64,000 nt of DNA from Chelydra serpentina (taxonomy: Eukaryota > Chordata > Testudines > Chelydridae). Under the pieces are notes generated by a model. The model was not told where the DNA came from. It was given only the letters and a program-made list of their open reading frames with translations, and did no database searches. A program made the position numbers and the translations under genes. Shown here one piece after another: positions 1 to 11,250 of the stretch; positions within the stretch are counted from its first letter, which is position 1; the number at the start of each line of letters is the position of its first letter. The DNA lies in assembly GCA_037349315.1 (NCBI GenBank), contig JBAIAC010000128.1, positions 62,001 to 126,000 of the forward strand, read 5' to 3'.

Positions 1-649
1 CACAGAAGAGAAGAGTAGGAGAGATGGGATAGAAAAAAGCCTCTAGAGCGGGAGCAGATGGAGAGAACCAGGGAGTGCAGGGGACATGTCAACCCATCTG
101 GCTGCCTCCTAGGCCAGGCTGCAGCCCAGCTTCAGGACTCAGAAGAAATGGAGCCCGCAACCCCTACCTACAGGACTCCAGGCATGGCCAGACGCCTGGA
201 TCAAACATCCCCTCTGGCACTCAAGTCCCCTCTTGCACTCGGCCAGCTTAGCCACGGTGCCGCTGTCTGGGACTTTTCTCCCAACTGCTCCATTTTTCAT
301 CAATGACAATCAAAAGGAAGGTGACAGGAGAGTAACTCTCCATTTCCCGCCAGACCTGCAGAGATTGTCTGTCAGGGTCTCTGTGTGCAGACATCCCCAG
401 CGAATCACAAGGACGTGTGGCACAGGCTCTTGTGTTGCAGCAACTGCAGTGGAAGCCGCCGCCTTGCCAAGGCCGGTCACAGCAGCCTTTTCATCAGCTC
501 CAGGCTCGTGATTTGATTCTTTCTAATGCTCCTCTTCAAAGAAGCCTTTTCCTTAGCAAGCAGTTACTTGGATTGCCAAGGAAGGTCTCTTCTGTTTCCT
601 AGAAAGACATAGGGAAATGTGAACAGAGGAGACAAAAGCCATACACCAA

Positions 650-722
650 GGCACCACTGGGAGTTGAACCCAGGATCTTCTGTTTACTAGGCAGGTGCTT
701 TAGCCAGCTAAGCCATCGGGCC
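650..722 (-). pseudogene. tRNA-Thr (AGT) pseudogene
   Basis: On the minus strand a 73-nt cloverleaf carries the Thr body with anticodon loop CTAGTAA (anticodon AGT). The T-arm is intact. The acceptor stem has two mismatches and the anticodon stem has C/A mismatches at both ends, so it is probably not functional. Confidence 0.6.
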
Positions 723-1036
723 TGCCTCGCACAATGATTTGCAACTGTTCCATTTGATGGTCCAAGACAACACCTGCCTATTCCAAAGTACAGACGTTCC
801 CCATTTCCCTCAAAACTTGCAGACCTTCAGGTGTCTGGCTCTCTGCGCACAGAAAACCCAGACCCAGAAGCCTTCCTTCCTCCAGACTGAGAGGCCAGTG
901 GGCATGTGAGAAAGTTGCCCTGTTAGTCACAGGCAGAAAATGGCCCTTCCTAGGAAAGCCCAAGTCCTGAAAAGAAAATAATAGTGTGAAGGAAGGTACT
1001 GAACAACTGCCTTTTGGAGGATATGATGCCTTTTAC

Positions 1037-1108
1037 ACTTGACCAGGGACTTGAACCCTGGACACTCAGATTAAAAGTCTGGGGCTCTACCAACTGAGTT
1101 AGCCAGAC
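1037..1108 (-). tRNA. tRNA-Lys (TTT), degenerate
   Basis: This 72-nt minus-strand sequence matches the Lys(TTT) genes at 35017 and 50787. The anticodon loop is CTTTTAA. The A-box, B-box and T-stem are conserved. The acceptor stem has one mismatch and three wobble pairs, so charging may be impaired. Confidence 0.7.
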
Positions 1109-2206
1109 TCACATGAGAAAATAGCAAGTTAGGTGCAGAAGAGAAACTAGTCAAGAAAAAGAGGCGGGAAACAATACAGAAAACTTGCTACTCTGGCTCC
1201 CTTAGCAGCCCTAGCCCCAGCCTGCTCCTCCATCTGGCACCCTGAGGCCTTCTTCTTTTTCTAGTTAAATCTCAGATCCAGGAGAAATGGATCTCTTTGG
1301 GGTGTGGCTCCACTCCTCCACCTCCCTTGCGCCGGCAAACAGCTGTTCGGCTGCAGAGAGAGGGAGAGCGAGGGGGAGGGGCGGGAACGCGGCACGCTGG
1401 GGGAAGAGGCTGGGGAGGAGCTTCTGCCTCCGCAGGAGAGAGACGGGGGTGGAGAGAGCAGCCGGGCTGGGCCCCTTCAGAGCATGGACCCGGCACCATG
1501 GTAAATCCGGTACTGATGGTATCTGGGCCAATCCTGCATTGAGAGCACCCGCTAACGTCCCTGTGTGCTCACGAGAAACCTGCAGGAACCGATACCAAAG
1601 CCTGAACACAAAACACAACTGCTCCCACTTCCCCAGTAACACCCTTTCCCTGCCCTCAATCAGAGACCAGGAGGATGGAATCAAGGCCCATCCACGTCTC
1701 AGATCCCAGCCCATGCCCGGCTCCGCTCTGCTGCTGACTCATGATGTTTTCCCACCATGGCCAGATGTTTAATGGCCACATAACCCCGGAGAGCCACTGC
1801 TGCAGGGACCTGCCTTTGTCGCTGAAGATGCTCCTCACAGCAGCTCCGCCAAAGGGGATATGATGCTGTGGCATTGATTAGGCGCAGAGTGTCCAGTCAT
1901 CCGAAGAGTCGGTGTTTTTCTTTGCAGTTGCCCCACCATTCCCCTCGGGCCTGACCTGCCCTCCAGCCCAGCCTCCTGCTGACACTTGAAACAATAGTTT
2001 TAGTTTTCTTTCAGGAGGAAAAATTAAAACATTCATCTGGGGTCTACCTGAATTATTCTATTGGTTTGGCTAACTAGTAAGAAAAACAACAAATGATTTG
2101 CACAGCTCTGTTTGTATAAACGGTCCACATTGGAAACATGCCTAATTTCTGCTCTGAGGGTCTAGAAAAGTGTCATTTGTTTGATATGTGTTGAGGGAAA
2201 GTTTCT
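1109..2206. other. Non-coding, no gene seen
   Basis: The first 160 bases are Lys-cassette flank, shared with 35.09-35.27 and 62.08-62.23 kb. Positions 1290-1510 are GC- and purine-rich but show no credible exon. The AT-rich remainder shows nothing recognisable. Confidence 0.5.
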
Positions 2207-2275
2207 TTCCTTCAGCAGGAATCGAACCCAGGTACTGGCAGTTCTGCATTCTAACCACTAAGGAGGTGATCGCTT
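2207..2275 (-). pseudogene. tRNA-like remnant
   Basis: On the minus strand an A-box-like segment (TTAGTGGTTAGAAT) is followed about 35 nt later by a B-box (GGTTCGATTCC). The spacing and the TTAGTGGTTAG D-arm recall Glu/Gly tRNAs. No complete anticodon arm can be folded, so the identity is unknown. Confidence 0.35.
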
Positions 2276-2996
2276 GTCACCAATCTGTCAAAAATTCATC
2301 TTGGGTCAACCTCAAATATTATTGTTATTATAATGTTGGTTTGGGTAGGTAGGAAGCAAAAAATGAAATTATTTGCACAGGTCTCTTTGTATAAAATGGT
2401 ATAAAAACTGGGATTTAAGGTGCACGGTGGGAACATGCCCATATTATGCTATGAGTCACTGGACAGAGCTTTGATTTTCACAGTCTCGAGACACCTTCCC
2501 AGCATCCTGAAATCTAAGCGGGCATCTGACGGAACCACACACCTGCTCAAGGTACTGCTGATGTTCGAGAAGGGAGACAGAGAGGAAAAAAGCTCAATCC
2601 ACAGTGACACTAATGAGCATGAATAGCCAATGAGCTTTGTATGTAGCTACTTAGTCCATTGTAACCCTTCCTATCATTCTCCCTTTGAAATGATGATGAT
2701 GATGATGATGTACACTTGACTTTCTATCCCAGTGTGCCATGGACTTCTACAGGTTGCATTAGCCAATCCAACCGTTCGGCACTTGCAGATGGGTACCTCT
2801 GTATTGTGCCTGATTCTTGTACAGCTAGAAAAGGCTGGTAGATGCAGATACTTTCCCCTCTTCTTAACCAGCAATAATATGAGTCCAGGCTAGGGCTGGG
2901 AAGAGAGAGAAAGAGCAGTAGGTTTTCCCTTGTTTCCGGCTTCCTTTTTCTTGCATAGCTTCTCCTTCATACCAACTTGCTGTCTTAATTTCATGA
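2276..2996. other. Non-coding; short GAT microsatellite
   Basis: There is no gene here. A (GAT)n microsatellite of about 20 bases lies near 2690-2711. From about 2880 the sequence is the flank of the Lys cassette that continues into the tRNA at 2997. Confidence 0.5.
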
Positions 2997-3067
2997 GCCT
3001 GGCTAGCTCAGTTGGTAAGCATCAGACTTTTAATCTGAGGGTCCAGGGTTCAAGTCCCTGCTCAGGT
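2997..3067 (+). tRNA. tRNA-Lys (TTT)
   Basis: This has the plus-strand Lys(TTT) body with loop CTTTTAA, a perfect anticodon stem and a perfect T-stem. The D-loop is one base shorter than in its sisters (GTTGGTAAGC), and the last acceptor pair is C/C. It is followed by the same flank that follows Lys genes elsewhere (about 3110-3260). No immediate T-run terminator is visible. Confidence 0.75.
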
Positions 3068-3956
3068 GAGTGACTATTCACTCAAATGTTAAAAATCTGT
3101 CTCTTGGGAGTCCTCTTTGATGTTGCTTTTTCTCCTCAGGATTTTGCCTTTCCTAAGACGGGCCTTTTTGTGTGTGGAATCGAAGGGGCAACTTCCTGAC
3201 ATCCCCTCTGTCCCCGCAGGCTGGAGGAATAAAGGCCTCTGGGCATATAGCAGGTCCCTCCCAGATGGCTGCGTTCTCACCTGGTGGAGGTGGAAGCTCG
3301 GTCTCCTTGCCTCTGTTGCTGCCTTCCCGTGAAGGTGCTGATCCGGCTGCCCTGTCTGACGCAGGATGGGAGGAATGTTTGGAGCTTTGGCTTCTGATTG
3401 CGGGCTCCCTCCTACAGCAGCGCGAGGTGGGCTCTGTGGGAGCCTCTGCCAGGCAGAAGGTATCTGGGTGTTGCCAGTCCCTGCCAGGCCTGGGTCCAGC
3501 CCAGCGCTGAGGCCTGAAGTCTCAGGAGACCGGGGGAGGAGAGAGCAGAACTGGTGGAGCTGGGGAGTGGAGGCCAGGAGCCGCTCACCCCGCCTTGAGA
3601 GCACTTGTGGGGACTGAGCTGTCTTTGGGTAGGGGAGTGATGGGACCCCAGGGGATGGGGACAACAGTCTGGGGTCTCATTCACCCAGGCAAGGAAACAC
3701 CCCTATGGGGGGGGGGGGAATCACTGACCCAGTGACTACAGGACCTGTTGGTGAGCCCCAAATCCAGAATTAACACGGCAGATCCAGACTAACACGGCTC
3801 CCCCTCTGATACTTTCAATAACTCCGTTATCAGTGCCTGGGAGTGTAATTTAAACCATAGGAACAGCCAGACTGGGCTAGACCGAAGGTCCATCTAGTTC
3901 TGTGTCTTTTCTTCTCACAGTAGCCAATACCAGGTGCCCCAAAAGGGACACACCAA
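3068..3956. other. Cassette flanks, no gene
   Basis: Positions 3110-3270 are Lys-Gln cassette flank; no Gln gene follows. Positions 3270-3620 are GC-rich with overlapping ORFs on both strands, none with a recognisable domain. Positions 3780-3956 are the Thr-cassette flank, which includes a CR1-like 3' tail. Confidence 0.5.
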
Positions 3957-4029
3957 AGCACCACTGGGAGTTGAACCCAGGATCTCTTGTTTACAAGATA
4001 GGGGCTTTAACCAGCTAAGCTGCGGTGCC
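3957..4029 (-). tRNA. tRNA-Thr (TGT), degenerate
   Basis: This 73-nt minus-strand Thr body has loop CTTGTAA and intact T and D arms. Two anticodon-stem pairs are broken relative to the clean copies at 27672 and 51658. The upstream flank at 3780-3950 is shared with those copies, so this is a partial Thr cassette. Confidence 0.7.
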
Positions 4030-4039
4030 CGGCTCTGGC

Positions 4040-4460
4040 TAAGGCCGGGTATCTGCCCACACCTGACTTCCTTCCAACCCCCCCGGCCCCCGCCCCCGTT
4101 GTTCCACTGACCAGGAGCTGCGCGAGGTAACCCCACACCCCAACCGTGTGCCCCAATCCACTGCCTGAGACTTGAGTTCCCCAAGACCCTCATCCCTGGC
4201 CCCACACCAGAGCCTGAACCCCCATTCAAGAGCCCTGACCCCCTCCCACACCCCAACCCCCTTCCCCAGCCTAGAGACCCCTCTCACACCCTGAACCCCT
4301 CATTCTCTGCCCCACCCTTCAGCCTTCACCCCTGCAACCTGACCCCCTGCCTGAGCCCCCCTCACACCCTGAACCCCTCATTCTCTGCCCCACCCGGCAG
4401 CCTTCACCCTGCACCCCAATCCCCTGGCCCAGCCTAGAGCCCCTCCCAAGCCCCTCATGC
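4040..4460. repeat. C-rich imperfect minisatellite
   Basis: Runs of CCCC are interrupted by short words (CCTGAACCCCTCATTCT recurs twice). The style matches the longer array at 29.93-30.5 kb and the G-rich strand at 35.8-36.13 kb, which suggests one repeat family with a variable C-rich tail. Confidence 0.55.
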
Positions 4461-4579
4461 CCAGCTCCGTTGGGTCGTGGGCATCAAGAATTTTATTCAG
4501 TTGGGTCACCAGAAAAAAACTTTGAAACCCGCTGCCTTAGAGGGGGAGGGGGAGGGGAAGGGGGAGGGGGGGTCACACG

Positions 4580-4880
4580 ACAACAGTCAACCTGTGGAGC
4601 TTTCTCCCAGAGGATGTTGTGAAGGCCAAGACTAGAACAGGGCTCAAAACAGAACTAGAAACGTTCATGGAGGACAGGGCCAGCAATGGCTATTAGCCAG
4701 GCTGGGCAGGGATGGTGTCTCTAGTCTCTGTTTGCCCGGAGCTGGGAATAGGCAACAGGGGATGATCACTGGCTGATTCCCTGTTCTGTTCATTCCCTCT
4801 GGGGCCCCTGGCATTGGCCACTGTCAGGAGACAGGACACTGGGCTGGATGGAGCTTTGGTGAAACCCCCCCAGAGCTCTC
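4580..4880 (+). mobile_element. CR1-type LINE 3' fragment
   Basis: The sequence corresponds to the C-terminal codons and 3' UTR of an old CR1 subfamily, including the segment around GGAGCTTTCTCCCAGAGGAT and the later track ending near GGGCTGGATGGAGC. There is no open frame, and it is truncated at its 5' end. Confidence 0.5.
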
Positions 4881-4989
4881 CTGCCCTTGGCACTTTGCCC
4901 TCACTGCTCAGATTGAAACTTGTGCAGGGAGACAAGCCAGCCACAGCCCAGCTGGGCATGAGCAGAGCAGCCGGGTGAAAAGCAAACCT

Positions 4990-5060
4990 GGAGATGCTGG
5001 GGATTGAACCCAGAATCTCAAACATGCGAAGCAGGCGCTCTACCACTGAGCTTCATCCCC
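4990..5060 (-). tRNA. tRNA-Ala (CGC), degenerate
   Basis: This has the minus-strand Ala body with acceptor GGGGATG/CATCTCC and loop TTCGCAT (anticodon CGC). The second and third anticodon-stem pairs are broken. Its flank (5070-5300) is repeated beside the Ala gene at 33424, so these are two copies of one Ala cassette. Confidence 0.7.
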
Positions 5061-7681
5061 AGACAGACCTGACTGCCTGGCTGTTCACACTCAGAGCCTG
5101 CCTCTTGCCAAAGCAGCCAGTGGCTTATAAACTTCATTGGAAGCCTTCCCCGCCCCTGCCCCCCACCGCCCCGATCATGCTCTCGTGGAGGTTGCTGGCT
5201 CATAGGGGTCACTTTGCACCAGGGCCAGATTCTATGTGTGGGGCAGAGAGAGTGCGAGCCCTGGACTCAGGGTGCAGAGATACACTCACCCCTCTCCCCT
5301 GCATTGGTGTGTGTGTGTGGGGGGAGGGGCTCTGTGGACAGCTCAATCCCTGACCCTGGTGGTAGAAGTGGGGTGGGGAGCTCCAGGTGTTTCTAGGATC
5401 TGCTATTTCCACCGGCCTGTAAAGTCCGGCTTTCCCCAGCACATTCACTGCGGTGCAATTGGGTCCCTGTGTCTATGGCTGAACAGCAAAGAATCGCTCC
5501 CGGTTTCCCGTCTCTCTGCAGCATGATTAGCCTGTGTCGGTGGTTAATGAGGTGGATCTGGCTGTAGATTGTTATTCATTCCCCACCTTGACAGTTCACA
5601 CAGTCCCTGTCCCGTGCAGATCTCCAGCACCGCAGTTTTCCTGGTAGCAGCGGTTGGGTTTTCCCTGAGGGCCTGATGTTCTTAGGGTCCTTTTTTCCCT
5701 CTACCTGGAGTGAACTCAGGTTTCCCCCCATCCCAGACAGTCCATGAAATAACAGCAGCAGCGCTAAGGAGAAGGGGAGGGAACATCTCACTGGCAGGGC
5801 TGGATGGGCCCAGGGCCCCCTGCTCGTCCATTGGTTCCATTGCAGAAGAGGACGGGTCCAGGGAATTTGACCCCCTGCTTTGCACAAGGGACAGAGACAG
5901 ATCTCGCTGTTCCTGTGTGTGTGCAAAGAAAATTGTGCTTCTGTCTGAAAGAGAGGCGGGAAATGGCCCCATGGTGGGACAATATCCTCAGGATTAAGAG
6001 CAAAGGACTCAGGCTGAGAACCGATTTAACTCCACTCATAACAAATTGTTTTCCATGGAGACACTGGGACCTTGTGACATTGATCCAGACTCGGGGGGTT
6101 CGGCTGCTGTAACTCATGGTAGAAACATGTACTTGATTCCAAGAAGGGAGAGGGGAGAAGCCTGAAGCTGACTTTACTCCCAGGCTGGCGTCTCCTGGAT
6201 GGTGGGAAACTTCCTTTGCTGCTGCCAGGGGACAGCGGCGACTGGAGACATACCAGGGCTGGGATGAATGGGGAATGTTGTATGGACTTTATGCGCACAG
6301 AGCTCCACTAACTCTACATCCTCCACTGTAGCGGGAGCTTAGAAAGTCACCCCTCGGTCAGCGGTGGGACTGGGGGTTTGAAAAGAGATTCCTTTTCCCT
6401 CCCCTTCCTGATACAGAAAGTCAGGGCCGGCCACTCCGGGACAGAATAGCACATTATCCACTGGCTGAGGAGCTGGAAACCAGGCACAGACGACTGGTCT
6501 CTGCTGAAAGAGTCGGGGGTGGGGGGCACAATTTCAAGGTTCAGCCCCACCCCCTTACCATCAACACCCCTCCCAGGAGTGAACAATGCCGGGAGAGGAA
6601 GCAGCAAAGGCAGCCCCGCTCCACTCCCCCCTCCAGCCGCTGCTGTGCAGGGAGGGAGCCTGGCAGCACCCCATGCTGTAGCCGGGATGCTAACCCAGGT
6701 GGGGCACATGGCCCCACATCCCGCCCTCTGCACGTGTTGCCTCTGAAACGAGGGAAACTCGTGAGTTCAGGGCACAGCTGCACACCCAGGGGAAAGCCCA
6801 GCACGACAGGCCCAGGGGGAAGGGGTGAGCTAGGGCCTGGCATCCAGCCAGAAACCTTCAGATCTTCAATCTCATCCACTCCCCACTGAGCTACTTGGGC
6901 AGCGACCAGGCTCCCCAAGAAGGGTTAATACACGTGCCACAGCTCATGCTGGGGAGATTGAAATCCTGATGTCACAAGGCAGGAGACTAGCAGTGGCCTT
7001 GGCCCCGGAGGAGCAGGCTGGGGCTTCCTGGATCCTAGTCACTCAAGCCAGCACCTGCCCCCTCCCAAGCTGTCACTGGCGCCCCCAGGTCGGGGAGACA
7101 GGAGCAGCAGTTCCCACTGGAACAAGTCCACCCACGGCTCGCAGGCAACTCCCAAGCCTGACACAGAAAAACATCTTGCCAGGAAGGAGCCCACTGGGAC
7201 TCCCCATTGCTACTTTTCCTCCCACCCAGATCCCCGCTGCTTCTCCTGGGCTGCAAGTAGCCACCCCTGGGAAGCCGAGGGTCAGGCACAGGATTCTACC
7301 TCCCAGCAGCCAACAGCACCTCCCCAGGCTTTGGCAGAACGAACAGTGGCGCTTTACTAACCCCACTGAGCCACTTAGCTTCTGCCCTGCCTTCCTCAGC
7401 ACGACCTTCCTCTTTTGCCCCATTCCCCCTTCACTTCCTCCTTTGGCAAGTGGGAAGAGCTGGGCTCTGTAGGCCAACCTCCAAGGGCAGAGGAGGCCAA
7501 GCCACAAGGCTCCAAGAGGTGACTGGCCGAGATCCTCCAGCTTTCCCTGGCTGATGCCAAGGCACTTTCTCAGCTCATTTCCCCACCCTCTGTCCTGCAG
7601 GGGTTGGGGTTATCCCAAGGACAGGCCAGTGGCAGATGGAGGAGTGTCTTGCTGGACAGCTAGGGAAAAGGAAGCCACCAT
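5061..7681. other. Non-coding, 2.6 kb
   Basis: Positions 5070-5300 are Ala-cassette flank. Positions 5530-5990 match the distal Ser-cassette flank at 36.6-37.17 kb without the tRNA. The rest (6.0-7.68 kb) has many short overlapping ORFs on both strands, none with a domain, splice context or conserved reading frame that I can support. Confidence 0.45.
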
Positions 7682-7753
7682 GTTTCTGCCTGGTTTCGAA
7701 CCAGGGGCCTTTTGCATGTTAGGCAAACGTGATAACCACTACACCACAGAAAC
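7682..7753 (-). tRNA. tRNA-Val (AAC)
   Basis: This minus-strand gene has a perfect 7-bp acceptor (GTTTCTG/CAGAAAC), discriminator A at 7681, loop CTAACAT (anticodon AAC), and conserved A- and B-boxes. A TTTT run follows about 15 nt downstream on the minus strand, as expected for Pol III termination. It is among the best-preserved genes in the window. Confidence 0.9.
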
Positions 7754-7789
7754 TCTCTCACGGTATTTTGCCCCTTCCCTTCAAACTCT

Positions 7790-8000
7790 ATCCACTTGGC
7801 CGGCGCTCGCCCTGGCACACACCGCTGGGCGACCCTGGAGAAAGTGGTGGCAGCTCTTTGGTGGGTCGGCTGGTAGAACAAAGAACTGGAGCCGGCTCCC
7901 AGGAAGTCATCCTTACCTCGCCCTTGTGACTCCAGCTTGAAGGAGAGCTTCTTTCCTTCCCCTTGCTGAGAAAGAGCAAGGAAAGAACAAAAGCCCAGAT
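7790..8000 (+). repeat. Flank shared with the E-box arrays
   Basis: About 200 bases, including GAGAAAGTGGTGGCAGCTCT and a tract near 7950, recur at 41163-41345 (same strand) and 43295-43470 (inverted). At those two loci the sequence borders the 57-bp arrays; here there is no array. Confidence 0.75.
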
Positions 8001-8146
8001 CCATAGGGGGGCAGAGGCTTCAGGAGCCCACAGCGTTTGCCCATCTGGGGCATTGTGGCTGAGATCTCTGCTGGCCAGCGCCAGCGCTCGCAAGGCGCTA
8101 GTGTGGATGCTGGAGGCTGGGTGCTGGATGCTGGAGGCAGAGACCC

Positions 8147-8218
8147 AGCAGAGTGGCGCAGCGGCAGCGTGCTGGGCCCATAACCCAGAGGTCGATGGAT
8201 CGAAACAATCCTCTGCTA
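8147..8218 (+). tRNA. Initiator tRNA-Met (CAT)
   Basis: The initiator features are present: acceptor AGCAGAG/CTCTGCT, discriminator A, three G-C pairs closing the anticodon stem (GGG/CCC), loop CCCATAA, and A54-type T-loop ATCGAAA. Relative to the usual vertebrate sequence there is one T-stem mismatch (CAATC) and one D-loop change. A T5 run near 8233 can terminate Pol III. Confidence 0.85.
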
Positions 8219-8429
8219 GGCAGGTGCTTGTTTCTTTTTGCTCTGGGCCTGCAAGCGAGGGGGCGACCAGCAGAGCGCCAGGAGCCGAGGCCGTGAGGCA
8301 AGAGGTGGCTGAGGGGTCGGACTGCCAGGGAGCTCCCCGGCCCCTCTGGCTGCCTGGGCTGAAGGCGAGAGCCAGGCCTGTGCGTGAGGTCTGAGTGCCG
8401 GTGGCTCCCCCACTCCTCGGGAGGGTCTG

Positions 8430-8595
8430 TCCCAAGGGGGAGGAGCTGTGAGGGGAGGGTCCATGGGGGTGTCAGTGTGAGGGGGAGGAGCTGTGAGGGG
8501 AGGGTCCATGGGGGTGTCAGTGTGAGGGGGAGGGGCTGTGAGGGGGAGGGTCCATGGGGGTGTCAGTGTGAGGGGGAGGGGCTGTGAGGGGCTGG
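8430..8595 (+). repeat. 45-bp tandem repeat, about 3.5 copies
   Basis: The core AGGAGCTGTGAGGGG recurs at about 8441, 8486 and 8531, then about 8577, giving a 45-46 bp period. Each unit holds TCCATGGGGGTGTCAGTGTG. The array abuts the solo LTR end at 8626. Confidence 0.8.
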
Positions 8596-8625
8596 GCTCC
8601 CCAGTCACTGCTCTGCCGATGCCCC

Positions 8626-9332
8626 TGTCACAGAGTCCCCGGGCGATGCTCTGGAACTGCTCCCTACGAAGCCAGTCAGGACTCTGGAGGAGCCTCCTCG
8701 CTGAGCCGACTGTCTCCAGGGCAAGAAGCTTCCCCAGCTTCCACCTTCCTGGGTCTGACCCTGGAGCGTTCAGCATCCCCTTCTTCACCGCAGCGAGTCC
8801 ACCCGGGTGAGGCTCCTGGGGAAGCCAGAGGGCCCTGCCCCCAACTCCACCGTCAGACGTGACTCTCAGCCAGCCAGTAAAACAGAAGGTTTATTAGACG
8901 ACAGGAACAGGGTCTAAACCAGAGCTTGTAGGTACAGAGAACAGGACCCCTCAGTCAGGTCCATCTTGTGGGGTGGGGAGGCCAGAGCCCATCTGGACCT
9001 CCCTCCATGTGCCCAGCCAGCTCCAAACTCTCCAGCCCCACCTGTGCCTTTGTCTCCTTCCTGGGCCAGGAGATCACCTGATCCCTTTGTTCCCCAACCC
9101 CTTCAGCCGGCACCTTTGCAGGGAAGGGGCCCAGGCCAGCAGTTGCCAGGAGACAGGGTGTCGGCCATTCTGTGTCATCACACTGGCCCTCTAGGGCTTT
9201 GCAACAATCACACACCCTTATCCCACCACCTAGAGACTTAAGAAATGCAGAGGGGAAACTGAGGCATAGGGGAAACTGAGGCACCCACTCAGTATTCAGA
9301 GGAAACATTAGGAACAGTCCCACTTCGTTACA
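8626..9332 (-). mobile_element. Solo LTR, older Gypsy-type family
   Basis: On the minus strand the element runs from TGTAACGAAG (9332) to CTCTGTGACA (8626). It has an AATAAA signal near 8890 (minus strand) and the internal words of the window's other LTRs. The right half matches the sequence flanking the Gypsy insertion at 56.4-61.38 kb. The 5-bp flanks do not match, so the target duplication is lost. Confidence 0.7.
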
Positions 9333-9529
9333 TCCTCCCTGAATGTTTGTTTAAATCACTTGGTGGTGGCATCATACCGTTCAAGGACAAAAGGGATTTG
9401 TGCTTTGAGGAAGTTTTTATCCTAAATAGTAAAAATAAGCTTTGGGGGTCTTTCATGCAGGTGCCCATGACTGTACCCCAGAGTTCAGAATGGGGAGGGA
9501 ACCCCTGACAACCCCCTTCCTCGGGCTGT

Positions 9530-9870
9530 AGCTGAAGCAGAGCAGCCAAGAAGAGGCTCCAGCCCTGAAAAAAGCCGGGCGTTCAGTACAAAGGGGAAAG
9601 TGCACAAAGCACAACCGCAAAGGGACTTGAACCCTCAATTTTCTGATCCAAAGTAAGACGCCTCATCCATTAGGCCACGTGGTCATATGGGGAAAGTCTC
9701 TCCAAGCACATCTTTAGAGAAGACAGACACTGTGTTTCTCGGGTCATCTACGGAGGGGCCAGAGACACTCTGGGCACAAGGAGCCGAGTTCCCAGCAAGA
9801 TGTGAGTCCGTTCCTCCCAACTGGACGGGGTTCTTGTTCTTCTGCACATTGTCGCCCATGGAGACCAAGG
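9530..9870 (-). repeat. Arg tRNA cassette, copy 1
   Basis: Both sides of the tRNA match 55.02-55.32 kb in inverted orientation, including the GAGACACTCTGGGCACAAGG block and the AAAGTGCACAAAGC side. This is therefore a duplicated cassette and not only a shared tRNA. Confidence 0.75.
9613..9684 (-). tRNA. tRNA with Arg body and TTG anticodon
   Basis: The body matches the tRNA-Arg(TCG) at 55172 (GACCACG acceptor, CTAATGGAT D-arm, GAGGG T-stem). The anticodon loop reads CTTTGGA, so position 35 changed from C to T and the triplet is TTG, a Gln codon reader. One anticodon-stem pair and one acceptor pair are broken. It is probably a decaying copy. Confidence 0.7.
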
Positions 9871-10086
9871 ACCTGCAAATGTGATTTCATATTATAGCTT
9901 TGTTTAATTGATGAAAAGATAAACTAGACACTTGGAGGATTAGAACTGATTTCAGCTGAGGGACACGTTTGCTAGGTTTTTACGCATTTGCACAGGGAAA
10001 TGTTGAGTGTTTTCACTCATCCCTATTCAGCGGAACAGAATGGAAATAGATTTGTAATTATTTTTGTTAAAGGAACAGGCTTGCAA

Positions 10087-10157
10087 GGGGGCACTTGGAT
10101 TTGAACCAAGGACCACTTGATCTGTAGTCAAACACTCTACCACTGAGCTACGCCCCC
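10087..10157 (-). tRNA. tRNA-Cys (ACA)
   Basis: This is a well-paired minus-strand Cys body (acceptor GGGGGCG/TGCCCCC, one wobble). Loop CTACAGA gives anticodon ACA instead of the usual GCA found at 28795. Flanks at 9930-10080 match 28.63-28.79 kb, so the two genes are copies of one cassette. Confidence 0.8.
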
Positions 10158-10291
10158 AAAGTGTTCTGCAGCAGGGGAGGGTCTCTGGCAGTGTGTGTGT
10201 CGCTGACAGATTGGAGTGATGCTGAAACAGGACAGAGTACAGATGGCATTGTGGGGGTGGCATGAACCGTATCTCTTCATTTCCCCTTCTA

Positions 10292-10486
<195 letters not shown>

Positions 10487-10793
10487 TCACAGCCCCGCTA
10501 TTCCTGTGGTAGAGGAGCCAAGCGGAAGCTCTGGGTGGCTCAGAGTCAACAGAGTCCCACTCCCACCCCGCTCAGAGCATCCAGGAAATAGCAGGGTGAG
10601 GGGACGAAGAGAGAGCCCCTTGTCTCTCCCAGCAGATCCATCACACACCTACTAGCCACAGACTGATACAGAAGATGGAGCCCCTACCTGGGTCCAAGGA
10701 GAGATCTCTGGTAGGAAGCCCAACACCCTCCTCATTGTGAGGAGCTGGATATGAAGGGAGGGGAATCTCCCCTAAGCCTCACTGGTGGGTGCC

Positions 10794-11250
10794 TGTGACG
10801 AAGTAGGGAGCGGGGTGGATTTGAGCCTGGAGTGTTGTGGGGGAGGTTCACTGGGACTGGCTGCATTGGGGATGGGAGATTTCCCCTGAAGGAAGATACC
10901 TGAGGCTGTAACATGAGCCAGAAGGGGGGTTGGGAGAGGTGACACCTTTGCCTGGAAAAATGGACAAAGCCTAGAAAAGAAGCCGGGGGAGGGGAAAAGA
11001 GCCTGCTCAAGGGTTTGGTCTGGTTGGTTAAAGTTTAAAGCTGGGTGGTAAAACGCAGGGAGCCCCAAGGCTGGGGTCTAAGCTCCCTGGCCCCAAAAGG
11101 GCCCGACTAAGGGGTCCTGTTTGTACCCACAAGCTCTGAACTGTGTTCCTGGCGTCCTTAATAAACCTTCTGTTCTGCTGGCTGGCTAAGTGTCACAGTA
11201 AATCCCACGAAAAGGGGTACAGGGCTCTAACTCCCCCACACTCTGTGACA
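10794..11250 (+). mobile_element. Solo LTR with 5-bp target duplication
   Basis: The LTR runs from TGTGACGAAGTAGG to CTCTGTGACA, with AATAAA at about 11160. It is flanked by GTGCC on both sides (10789-10793 and 11251-11255), a perfect 5-bp duplication. It is related to the LTRs of the element at 56.5-61.3 kb and lies in the intron of the minus-strand KRAB copy. Confidence 0.9.

Larger units (their letters stand above)
80..1140 (-). repeat. Lys-Gln tRNA cassette, degraded copy
   Basis: This stretch aligns by eye with 34.4-35.1 kb: the block at 85-250 matches 34.41-34.54 kb, and the block at 780-970 matches 34.84-34.98 kb. In the better copy a tRNA-Gln lies between these blocks. Here that place has no Gln gene, and a Thr-like tRNA sits at 650-722. 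The cassette tRNA-Lys follows at 1037. Positions 250-640 hold no feature I can name. Confidence 0.6.

Noticed and set aside
8216..8788. A 190-codon minus-strand ORF with a short amino-acid repeat
   Set aside because: The repeat is the 45-bp tandem array read in frame, and the rest lies in the solo LTR.
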